5,555 bases of DNA, taken from assembly GCA_013214985.1 (NCBI GenBank), contig JABSRY010000185.1:1-5555 (forward strand), in the 5' to 3' direction. A model generated the notes under the pieces. The model saw only the letters and a list, made by a program, of their open reading frames with translations. It did no database searches and had not been told where the DNA came from. Shown in pieces: positions 1 through 5,555 of the stretch. The translations under genes and the position numbers were made by a program. This stretch comes from Hyphomicrobiales bacterium. Lineage in GTDB: Bacteria; Pseudomonadota; Alphaproteobacteria; Rhizobiales; OSC116. How positions within the stretch are numbered: the first letter of the stretch is position 1; every line of letters begins with the position of its first letter.

Positions 1-32
1 TTTGTTACCAATAACTGTACGAAATCGCTTAA

Positions 33-47
33 ATTGGTTGAACCAAT
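33..47. promoter_or_regulatory. Operator-like inverted repeat upstream of the GGT pseudogene
   Basis: The sequence ATTGGTT-G-AACCAAT is a perfect 7-bp inverted repeat around a single central base. Its core, TGGT-TGA-ACCA, resembles the half-sites bound by FadR-type GntR regulators, but many dimeric regulators bind such repeats. It lies 48 bp before the ATG at 96. It overlaps a -35-like hexamer, so a bound protein could block transcription. That it regulates the GGT gene is an inference; no regulator gene is in the window. Confidence 0.4.
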
Positions 48-66
48 GTTATTCATGGGTTATGAA
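38..66 (+). promoter_or_regulatory. Possible sigma70-type promoter for the GGT pseudogene
   Basis: TTGAAC (38-43) and TATGAA (61-66) are separated by 17 bp, the ideal spacing for a housekeeping promoter. Each hexamer matches about four of six consensus bases. The -35-like element sits inside the inverted repeat at 33-47. In AT-rich DNA such pairs arise by chance, so this is weak. A second -10-like TAAAAT occurs at 85-90. Confidence 0.22.
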
Positions 67-95
67 AGAGTCAATTACAATTTTTAAAATATTAA

Positions 96-1924
96 ATGGA
101 GTGGAAAAGATATGGCGCAAAATTTACAACGAGACCTGAAATAACTGGCAATTTTGGTGTTGTAACGACCACTCATTGGCTTGCATCGGCTACTGGTATG
201 GTTGTTTTGGAAAAAGGGGGCAATGCATTTGATGTCGCCGTTGCCGTTGGATTTGCGTTGCAAGTGGTTGAACCACATTTGAATGGCCCTGGTGGTGAAG
301 TGCCGTTGATTTTTGCTACGAAAGATAATAATGATGTAAAAGTGATTTGCGGCCAAGGTGTTGCACCAGAGCTTGCAACATTGGATGCATTTAAAAAACT
401 GGGCTTGAATATTGTGCCAGGTAGCGGCTTGTTATCGGCAGTTGTACCCGGTGCATTTGATGCTTATATGCTAATGTTGGAAAATTATGGCACGATTGGA
501 TTGCGCGAGGCGCTGACCCCTGCGATGGATTATGCCAATGATGGCTATGTGTTGGTGCCAAATATTGCCAATACCATTGCTGCGGTTGAATAATTATTTG
601 TGGATGAGTGGACTTCTAGCGCGGATATTTATTTAAAAGATGGCAAATGCCCTAAGGCTGGAGATTTTTTTACAAATTCTGTAATGGCGGATATGTATCA
701 GCGGATTATTGATGAAGCTGAGGCAAAATCTACCGACCGAAATGGACAAATTCAAGCGGCGCGGGAGATTTGGCGGAAAGGGTTTGTGGCCAAGGCTATT
801 GACAAATTTAGCAAAAATACGATTGCGATGGACACCAGTGGTGAACGGCATGGCGGGTTATTGCGTTATGACGACATGGCGAATTGGAGCGCAACTATTG
901 CCCCCCCCTAACCTATGATTATCATGGCTATACGGTGTGCAAAACCGAGGCATGGGGGTAGGGACCAGTATTTTTGCAACAATTGGCTTTGTTAAAACAG
1001 TTTGATTTTAGCCAGTTAGATGAAAATTCACCTGAATTTGTTCATCAAGTTGTGGAGGCGACAAAGCTAGCTTTTGCTGATAGGGAAGCATTTTATGGCG
1101 ACCCTGACTTTGTGAAAGTACCGATGGATGTGTTATTGTCTGATGAATATAACCGCGAAAGATATGCGCTGATTAGCGATAAGGCATCGATGGAAGTTCG
1201 ACCTGGGGTAATTGAAGGTTATGGTGGTGAAGTTTATGTGCGGCCAAAAGGCTCTAGCGTAGAGGGTGACAGTAAATTTGACATTGGTGAGCCGACTGTG
1301 GCGCGATTTGACGAGCCTAACCCGACTAAAGATGGTGGCGCAACGGGCGATACTTGCCATTTTGATATTATAGACAAATGGGGCAATATGGTTGCCGGTA
1401 CGCCAAGTGGTGGCTGGTTACAAAGCTCGCCGATTATTCCGAGTTTGGGATTTTGCTTGTCTAACCGTGCACAAATGTTTTGGTTGGATGAAAATTCGAC
1501 CGCATGTATTGCGCCTAAAAAGCGGCCTCGTACGACGTTAACACCGTCGCTCGCGTTAAAGGATGGTAAACCATATATGGTGTTTGGTACACCTGGTGGT
1601 GACCAGCAAGATCAATGGGCATTGCATTTGTTTTTACGCCACGTACATTTTGGTTTGAATTTACAAGAATCAATTGATGCACCTGGGTTTAGTACCGCGC
1701 ATTTTCCTAATTCATTTTTTCCGCGTGAGACGGATATTGGTCATTTGGCAATTGAAGGTAGGTTTCCGAAAGCCACGGCGGAAAATTTGATTTTAAGAGG
1801 TCATAAATTGATTGTTGATGCCGACTGGTGTTTGGGCCGAGTTACGGCGGCAAGTAAAGTAAATTCGGTCTTAAAAGCGGCTGCTAACCCTAGATTTATG
1901 CAAGGTTATGCGATTGGACGTTAG
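96..1924 (+). pseudogene. Gamma-glutamyltransferase family protein, broken by two stops and one frameshift
   Basis: Intact relatives are N-terminal nucleophile hydrolases that transfer or hydrolyse gamma-glutamyl groups of glutathione-like or other amides after self-cleavage into two subunits. Three consecutive reading segments (96-593, 594-911, and from about 908 to 1924) together match one GGT from end to end. The N-terminal part has EKGGNAFD and VEPHLNGPGGEVP. The nucleophile Thr is the ACT at 1352-1354 in GDTCHFD. The small subunit carries TPSGGWLQSSP, RPRTTLTPSLAL and FGTPGGDQQDQW and ends in ANPRFMQGYAIGR. Lesions are TAA at 591-593 in frame, loss of one C from a run at 901-908, and TAG at 959-961 where relatives read WGQGPV. 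Restoring one C gives 609 codons, normal family length, with the nucleophile near residue 420. No signal peptide is visible, unlike periplasmic GGTs. ATG 96 has no Shine-Dalgarno sequence, and an in-frame TAA directly precedes it. The 3' part has an AGGGA sequence before TTG 974, but a product from there would lack the N-terminal half of the large subunit. Confidence 0.93.
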
Positions 1925-1970
1925 TTATTAGTATTTAATTTAGAGATAAGTTAGATCGTAATAGGGTGGC

Positions 1971-2002
1971 CATTTTGTAGTTAACTAGGTACCTACAAAA
2001 TG
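1971..2002. terminator. Inverted repeat between convergent genes, possible bidirectional terminator
   Basis: CATTTTGTAG (1971-1980) and CTACAAAATG (1993-2002) are perfect 10-bp inverted arms around a 12-base loop. The loop region also contains two overlapping small palindromes, TAGTTAACTA (1978-1987) and TAGGTACCTA (1986-1995). It sits between the 3' ends of the GGT pseudogene and the SDR gene, where a shared terminator is expected. The stem is AT-rich and no clean T-tract follows on either strand, so a protein-binding site is an alternative. Confidence 0.42.
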
Positions 2003-2024
2003 ACTTTAGTTTTGGTATATAAAT

Positions 2025-2804
2025 TTATATGCCCTTTATTGCGCCGCCATCGATTCTGATTTTTGAGCCTGTTACATATGAGGCTGCTTCACTTGCGAGG
2101 AACACTGCTACGTTGGCAAATTCTTCTGGTGTGCCATAGCGTGCTGCGGGGATGGTTGCCACGGATGCTTTTGCGACATCTTCGATGGATTTACCTGTGC
2201 GTTCGGCGGCATTTGTGTCCAACTGATCTAACCGTTTGGTTTTGATACGGCCTGGCATGATTACATTTACAGTTATGCCATCGGCTGCAACTTCGGCTGA
2301 TAATGTTTTTGACCAGCCAACGATTGCTGATCTGATGGCGTTTGATATGGCTAATCTTGGGATGGGTTGTTCGACGCCAGATGACGTTAGGGAAATTATC
2401 CGACCCCATTTGTTTTCACGCATATTGGGTAGTAATTTTTGGGTAATATGAAAAATATTAGCTGCCATCACTTCGAAATTGTCGATCCAACCATTTCTTG
2501 ATGTTTCATGGGCTAGTGAAGGTGGTGGGCCACCCGTATTATTGACCAAAATATCGACACCGCCATTTTTAAGGATATTTTCAATGGTTTTATTGATCGC
2601 GTCAATGTCGGTTAAATCGAGGCTGATTGCGGTAACATTATCTGCAATATTTAGGCTTTTTGCCCATTCGTCAATTTGCTCGTTGCTTCTTGCTGCGGCA
2701 TATACTTTTACGCCTTCTTTTGCTAAACCTTGTGCGATTGCAGCGCCTAAGCCGCGGCTAGCGCCCAATACTAAAGCGGTTTTTCCGTTTAATCCAAAAT
2801 CCAT
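2025..2804 (-). CDS. Short-chain dehydrogenase/reductase family protein with atypical active site
   Basis: This is a 259-residue Rossmann-fold protein of classical SDR length, expected to be cytoplasmic and to bind NAD(P)(H). The cofactor loop is GASRGLG at residues 14-20, Arg39 (in AAARS) follows strand 2 and may favour NADP, LDLTD is at 62-66, and NNTGG (88-92) replaces the usual NNAG. Ser141 lies in the normal catalytic serine position. The YxxxK position reads LAISN (151-155), so Leu151 and Asn155 stand where the catalytic Tyr and Lys should be. The C-terminal part is normal: PGRIKT, YGTPEEFANVAVFLASEAASYVTG and DGG. I recall an SDR subgroup annotated as 3-oxoacyl-ACP-reductase-like that combines NNTGGPP with this missing tetrad, so it is probably a subfamily trait and not a mutation. 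It is the last gene of the operon, 9 bp after the DapA-like gene. The start ATG has AGGAG six bases upstream. Whether it is a reductase or a binding/isomerase-type protein is uncertain. Confidence 0.9.
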   Translation of the reverse strand: MDFGLNGKTALVLGASRGLGAAIAQGLAKEGVKVYAAARSNEQIDEWAKSLNIADNVTAISLDLTDIDAINKTIENILKNGGVDILVNNTGGPPPSLAHETSRNGWIDNFEVMAANIFHITQKLLPNMRENKWGRIISLTSSGVEQPIPRLAISNAIRSAIVGWSKTLSAEVAADGITVNVIMPGRIKTKRLDQLDTNAAERTGKSIEDVAKASVATIPAARYGTPEEFANVAVFLASEAASYVTGSKIRIDGGAIKGI

Positions 2805-2810
2805 TTTTTG

Positions 2811-2815
2811 CTCCT
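2811..2815 (-). promoter_or_regulatory. Ribosome binding site of the SDR gene, overlapping the upstream stop codon
   Basis: AGGAG on the minus strand lies six bases before the ATG at 2804. Its first two bases are the last two of the TAG stop (2816-2814) of the DapA-like gene. A ribosome terminating there would sit on the next start site, which suggests translational coupling. Confidence 0.75.
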
Positions 2816-3743
2816 ATATATTTTTCAATTTTTCAGTTTGTCGTTCGATTAATGTCTCAATTTCAGCAATATCCTGCGGTGAAAGTTTTGGTGCTGGTGC
2901 ACGAAGGGTTGCAGTTGCGATACAGCCACGTTTGGCAAGGATATATTTCCGAATGGCAAGGCCTAAAGTTGACTGTGCTTCATATCTCATCAAAGGTAAA
3001 TAGGCATCGAATATATCTCTGACTTTATCCATTTTGTTTGCTTTGGCAGCTTTTACCAGTTCGACCATCATTTCAGGATATGAGAAGCCAGTCATAGCAC
3101 CATCGCCGCCCCGAGCCATTTCCTCTGGTAAATATAAGCCAGCATTGCCACATAATATTGAAATATGACGGGTATTACCCGTTTCACTGGCTTTTCTTAA
3201 TTCTGATATTTTGGCAAGGCCTGGCCAGTCTTCATGTTTTAAACATACGCAATTTGGAATGTTTTTTACGATTTTTAATATCACAGAAACGGCCATAACC
3301 ACGCCCGTTACCAACGGATAATCTTGTAAAACAAATGGTGTGGTTTTGCCAATGGCTTTGGAGGTGTTGACATAGTAATTGTAAATTTGATCGTCAGTTT
3401 TTAAATTGCTTGGTGGGGCGATCATGACACCTGATGCGCCTGCATTCATAACCGCGTCAGTAAGTTCTTTCATTTGGGCAAAACCAGCGGCGGATACGCC
3501 AACGATAATAGGCACACGGCCATCAACGCGCTGAATAACCCGTTTTACAAATATTTGAGATTCTTCATTGGTTAATTTAGGCGCTTCGCCCATCATGCCC
3601 AAGATTGTCATGCCCGACACACCGCGCTCAAGGTAAAAATCTACCATTTTGTCGGTGCTGTCTAGATCCAGTTCACCCTGTTCGGTAAAAGGGGTTACAG
3701 CGATGACATAAACACCTGCTGCGGTTTCGTCAAAAATTGCCAT
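2814..3743 (-). CDS. DapA-family pyruvate aldolase/lyase-like protein (not true dihydrodipicolinate synthase)
   Basis: This 309-residue (beta/alpha)8-barrel protein belongs to the DHDPS/N-acetylneuraminate lyase family, whose members form a Schiff base between a lysine and pyruvate or another 2-oxoacid. The opening GVYVIAVTPF and the GxxGE segment at residues 49-53 are typical, and Lys169 in CLKHED aligns with the Schiff-base Lys161 of E. coli DapA. The specificity residues differ: GTTGE is GMMGE, the PYYN region is PPSN, and LYNVPSRTG is LQDYPLVTG, so the catalytic Tyr aligns with Gln140 and the Arg with Val145. Lysine biosynthesis is therefore unlikely; cleavage or dehydration of a hydantoinase-pathway product is an inference. 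I start it at the ATG ending at 3743 because AGGAA lies six bases upstream. An ATG two codons earlier (3749) directly abuts that AGGAA. The gene follows the racemase by 18 bp and precedes the SDR by 9 bp. Confidence 0.9.
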   Translation of the reverse strand: MAIFDETAAGVYVIAVTPFTEQGELDLDSTDKMVDFYLERGVSGMTILGMMGEAPKLTNEESQIFVKRVIQRVDGRVPIIVGVSAAGFAQMKELTDAVMNAGASGVMIAPPSNLKTDDQIYNYYVNTSKAIGKTTPFVLQDYPLVTGVVMAVSVILKIVKNIPNCVCLKHEDWPGLAKISELRKASETGNTRHISILCGNAGLYLPEEMARGGDGAMTGFSYPEMMVELVKAAKANKMDKVRDIFDAYLPLMRYEAQSTLGLAIRKYILAKRGCIATATLRAPAPKLSPQDIAEIETLIERQTEKLKNI

Positions 3744-3749
3744 ATTCAT

Positions 3750-3754
3750 TTCCT
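3750..3754 (-). promoter_or_regulatory. Ribosome binding site that decides the DapA-like start
   Basis: AGGAA on the minus strand is separated by six bases from the ATG at 3743-3741 but touches the alternative ATG at 3749-3747. Normal spacing favours the downstream ATG. Confidence 0.65.
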
Positions 3755-3761
3755 AAATAGT

Positions 3762-4421
3762 TTATAATGCGATTGCGCCGATAGCCATTGCTGTGGCAGC
3801 TCGGCAGGGTTCGATGATCGGAATGCCAAGCTCGGCCTCTAATAACTTTGGATATTGCGCCATGCTTGCACAGCCTAAGATTAGACAATTGGCAGCGTTT
3901 TTATCGCGTAATTGCTTGCCAACGCTTAGCATTTTACTAAAAGTCTGATCTGCATTGCTTAATTCACCAACGCCTAAATTGAGCGGTAAATCACCCGCCA
4001 ATCTATCCAATATGCCCATTGCGCCAAAATATCTATAATGCCGCGCCACAGATGAGCCTGAGATTGAGATGATACCGAACCTCTGGCCAAGGCGCATTGC
4101 GGTTAAAACCGCACTTTCGGCAATGCCAAGCACGGGCAGGGCGGATTGTTCTCTAAGCGCATATAACCCTGGGTCGCTAAAACAGGCGACAATAAATGCT
4201 GACGCTTTCGCCTCATGTTCTGCAGCATAGGCTAACAATGGGGATACAACGCCATTGACATGGGCTTGCGTCTCGATGAATTCTGGCCCAGCCAGTAATC
4301 TGTGACAGGTTAACGGCGCTGCGGAATAGCTGCGCATATCGTTAACTGCGTCATCAATACCATCTGTGACCGCTTGGCTACTATTTGGGTTGATGATCAT
4401 GATTTGCTTATTTTTTTGCAT
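3762..4421 (-). CDS. Asp/Glu/hydantoin racemase family protein
   Basis: This 219-residue protein matches cofactor-independent racemases of the Asp/Glu/hydantoin family, which move a proton at a chiral carbon using two cysteines. It begins with the family motif INPNSS (residues 10-15). Cys80 lies in VACFSDPGL and Cys184 in LGCASMAQY, the two catalytic cysteine positions, followed by GIPIIEPCRAA near the C-terminus. Having both cysteines argues for a racemase and against an arylmalonate decarboxylase, which keeps only one. Placed directly after a hydantoinase, it most likely racemises 5-substituted hydantoins, or a related acid, so that both enantiomers can be consumed. The ATG at 4421 is preferred because AGGAA lies seven bases upstream; a TTG start at 4451 would lengthen the protein by ten residues, overlap the hydantoinase gene, and add a poorly conserved basic stretch. 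The gap to the hydantoinase stop is 10 bp. Confidence 0.92.
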   Translation of the reverse strand: MQKNKQIMIINPNSSQAVTDGIDDAVNDMRSYSAAPLTCHRLLAGPEFIETQAHVNGVVSPLLAYAAEHEAKASAFIVACFSDPGLYALREQSALPVLGIAESAVLTAMRLGQRFGIISISGSSVARHYRYFGAMGILDRLAGDLPLNLGVGELSNADQTFSKMLSVGKQLRDKNAANCLILGCASMAQYPKLLEAELGIPIIEPCRAATAMAIGAIAL

Positions 4422-4428
4422 CTTTATT

Positions 4429-4433
4429 TTCCT
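4429..4433 (-). promoter_or_regulatory. Ribosome binding site of the racemase gene, overlapping the hydantoinase stop
   Basis: AGGAA on the minus strand lies seven bases before the ATG at 4421 and overlaps the TAG stop (4434-4432) of the hydantoinase. This supports the ATG start over the upstream TTG and suggests coupled translation. Confidence 0.72.
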
Positions 4434-5555
4434 AATAAATCTCTGCGCCAAAGTTTAATTTTGGATTCATCTCAGAGACTAAATTACCAGTTGGCTGCAT
4501 GCTCTCGCCCATATTTCGGGTAATAAATTTGCCCGAGCCTGCTTGTGTTTGTAGTGTGCCATCTTGGATTACGACATTGCCCCGCAGTAAAACCGTTTCT
4601 GGCCAACCTTTGATTTTTCTGCCAACAAATGGGTTATATCCTGTATTATCATGCAAGTCGTTTTCGCCTAATGTTACTTCCTTTTCGCCATCCCAAATTG
4701 CGATATCGGCATCTGCGCCGATGCAGATTGAGCCTTTATTTGTTAGATTATAAATTTGTGCGGGTGCAGTGGCGGTTAATTCTACAAACTTTTTAATACC
4801 CAATTTGCCTTTGCTAACCATCGCGTCGAACATTAATGGCAATCTAAGTTCTAGCCCTGGCATGCCGTTGGCATTAAAGGGTGCGTTTGCGCCATTGGAT
4901 AATTTACCTGTTTCATCGAACCTATATGGTGCATGATCGGATGAGATGATTTGCAAATCGCCCCGATTAAGCGCATCCCACAAAGCTTGTTGGTCTGTTT
5001 TATTGCGCTGAGGCGGGCTGCATAGTTTTTTTGCGGTTTCAATTTTGGGGCTTACTAAATCATTCGCGTCCATAAACAAATAATGTGGGCAGGTTTCGGC
5101 ATAAACTTTAATGCCTTCTTTTTGTGCCGTGCGGATGAGGTCGATGCCTTCTATTGTGGATACATGGAATATTACAATGGGTTGGTCGATGAATTTTGAA
5201 AATTGAATCATGCGGTTAATGGCTTCAATTTCGGCAATTCTTGGATGGCTTTGGACATGAAAATTTGGTGTAGAATAACCTTTTTCTAATAGTTTTTTGC
5301 TCATCCACCTCAGTAGACCATCATTTTCGGCATGAAAACAAACCAAGGCGCCATTTTCGCGGGCACATAAAAGTGTGTCTAATATTTGTTCGTCCTGAAG
5401 CCTTACTTTTTCGTAGGTGGTGAATATTTTTATGGAGCGATGGCCCTCTGATATTAATTTTGGCAAATCTTCTGATAAGTTTTTACCGCTAATATCGGCA
5501 ACAATGATGTGGAACGCGTAATCGATCAAAGCACCTTTTTTTGCTAATTGGGCAT
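4432..5555 (-). CDS. D-hydantoinase / dihydropyrimidinase family amidohydrolase, 5' end outside the window
   Basis: The gene codes for the C-terminal three quarters of a binuclear-metal amidohydrolase that opens cyclic ureides such as 5-substituted hydantoins or dihydropyrimidines to N-carbamoyl amino acids. The reading frame is open through the right edge of the window, so about 100 N-terminal residues, including the HxH metal motif, are missing; the TTG at 5527-5529 is not the start. Visible active-site residues are the lysine expected to be carboxylated (codon 5428-5430, in SIKIFTTY), metal-ligand histidines in CFHAEN (5332-5334) and IFHVST (5164-5166), and the aspartate in SSDHAPY (4936-4938). 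The segments AETCPHYLF, KLCSPPQR and NGMPGLELRLPL are typical of the family, as is the C-terminal beta-domain (GADADIAIWDG). It is the most upstream gene visible in the operon and is followed by a racemase 10 bp later. Allantoinase is a less likely alternative because the motifs fit dihydropyrimidinases better. The exact substrate is not determinable. Confidence 0.92.
   Translation of the reverse strand, partial: AQLAKKGALIDYAFHIIVADISGKNLSEDLPKLISEGHRSIKIFTTYEKVRLQDEQILDTLLCARENGALVCFHAENDGLLRWMSKKLLEKGYSTPNFHVQSHPRIAEIEAINRMIQFSKFIDQPIVIFHVSTIEGIDLIRTAQKEGIKVYAETCPHYLFMDANDLVSPKIETAKKLCSPPQRNKTDQQALWDALNRGDLQIISSDHAPYRFDETGKLSNGANAPFNANGMPGLELRLPLMFDAMVSKGKLGIKKFVELTATAPAQIYNLTNKGSICIGADADIAIWDGEKEVTLGENDLHDNTGYNPFVGRKIKGWPETVLLRGNVVIQDGTLQTQAGSGKFITRNMGESMQPTGNLVSEMNPKLNFGAEIY

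Noticed and set aside
1..87. Open frame from the left edge ending in TAA at 85-87, possible tail of an upstream gene
   Set aside because: Its 28 residues resemble no family I recognise, a second frame is also open here, and AT-rich DNA gives such stretches by chance.
84..356. Minus-strand 90-codon open frame opposite the 5' end of the GGT gene
   Set aside because: It is antisense to conserved GGT coding sequence, with no recognisable motif.
600..911. The middle and 3' parts of the GGT locus as independent genes starting at GTG 600 and TTG 974
   Set aside because: Both are internal segments of one GGT family protein with no domain boundary at those points, and GTG 600 has no ribosome binding site. 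TTG 974 has a weak AGGGA upstream, but its product would lack much of the large subunit.
591..961. TAA and TAG in the GGT gene as reassigned sense codons (both could have been Gln)
   Set aside because: TAA and TAG also end the gene itself, the SDR, the DapA-like, the racemase and the hydantoinase genes at conserved C-termini, and the frameshift would remain unexplained by recoding.
2479..3003. Plus-strand open frame of 174 codons spanning the SDR/DapA-like junction
   Set aside because: It lies antisense to two strongly conserved genes and crosses their boundary. Its hydrophobic, Ser/Cys-rich translation is what an antisense shadow of such genes gives.
4422..4451. TTG start for the racemase, ten residues upstream
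   Set aside because: It would overlap the hydantoinase gene and ignore the well-placed AGGAA before ATG 4421.
1..5555. tRNA, rRNA, CRISPR array, insertion sequence or attachment site
   Set aside because: No clover-leaf-like segment, no repeat-spacer pattern, no transposase fragment and no flanking direct repeats were seen. The GGT lesions are point changes, not an insertion.

Overview
The window looks like chromosomal DNA from an AT-leaning bacterium (GC around the low 40s % by eye). The protein motifs resemble those I associate with alphaproteobacterial catabolic genes, so a low-GC, possibly marine alphaproteobacterium is a reasonable guess. The sequence has no 16S or other marker to prove it.

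Layout. Positions 1-95 are a short leader with an operator-like inverted repeat. Positions 96-1924 (+) hold a full-length gamma-glutamyltransferase (GGT) gene interrupted by two in-frame stop codons and a one-base frameshift in a run of eight C. The protein match continues through all three lesions up to a conserved C-terminus, so this is a recently broken pseudogene and not three genes. Positions 1925-2024 separate convergent genes and contain a 10-bp perfect inverted repeat that may be a weak bidirectional terminator. Positions 2025-5555 (-) form one tight operon, read from right to left: a D-hydantoinase/dihydropyrimidinase-type amidohydrolase (5' end outside the window), an Asp/Glu-hydantoin racemase family protein, a DapA-family (class I pyruvate aldolase/lyase fold) enzyme, and a short-chain dehydrogenase/reductase (SDR). 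Gaps are about 9-18 bp. At two of the three junctions the TAG stop of the upstream gene lies inside the Shine-Dalgarno sequence of the next.

How the genes could work together. The hydantoinase and racemase form a recognisable pair: the racemase interconverts enantiomers of a 5-substituted hydantoin (or a related acid) and the hydantoinase opens the cyclic ureide ring. The DapA-like and SDR proteins would then act on the carbon skeleton. Both depart from their textbook active sites. The DapA-like protein keeps the Schiff-base lysine but has lost the GTTGE threonines and the residues aligned with the catalytic Tyr and Arg of dihydrodipicolinate synthase. The SDR lacks the Tyr and Lys of YxxxK. 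No N-carbamoylase is seen in the window. The operon is therefore a plausible but uncharacterised route for a cyclic ureide or amide substrate; its true substrate cannot be read from the sequence. No RNA genes, CRISPR arrays, insertion sequences or attachment sites were found.
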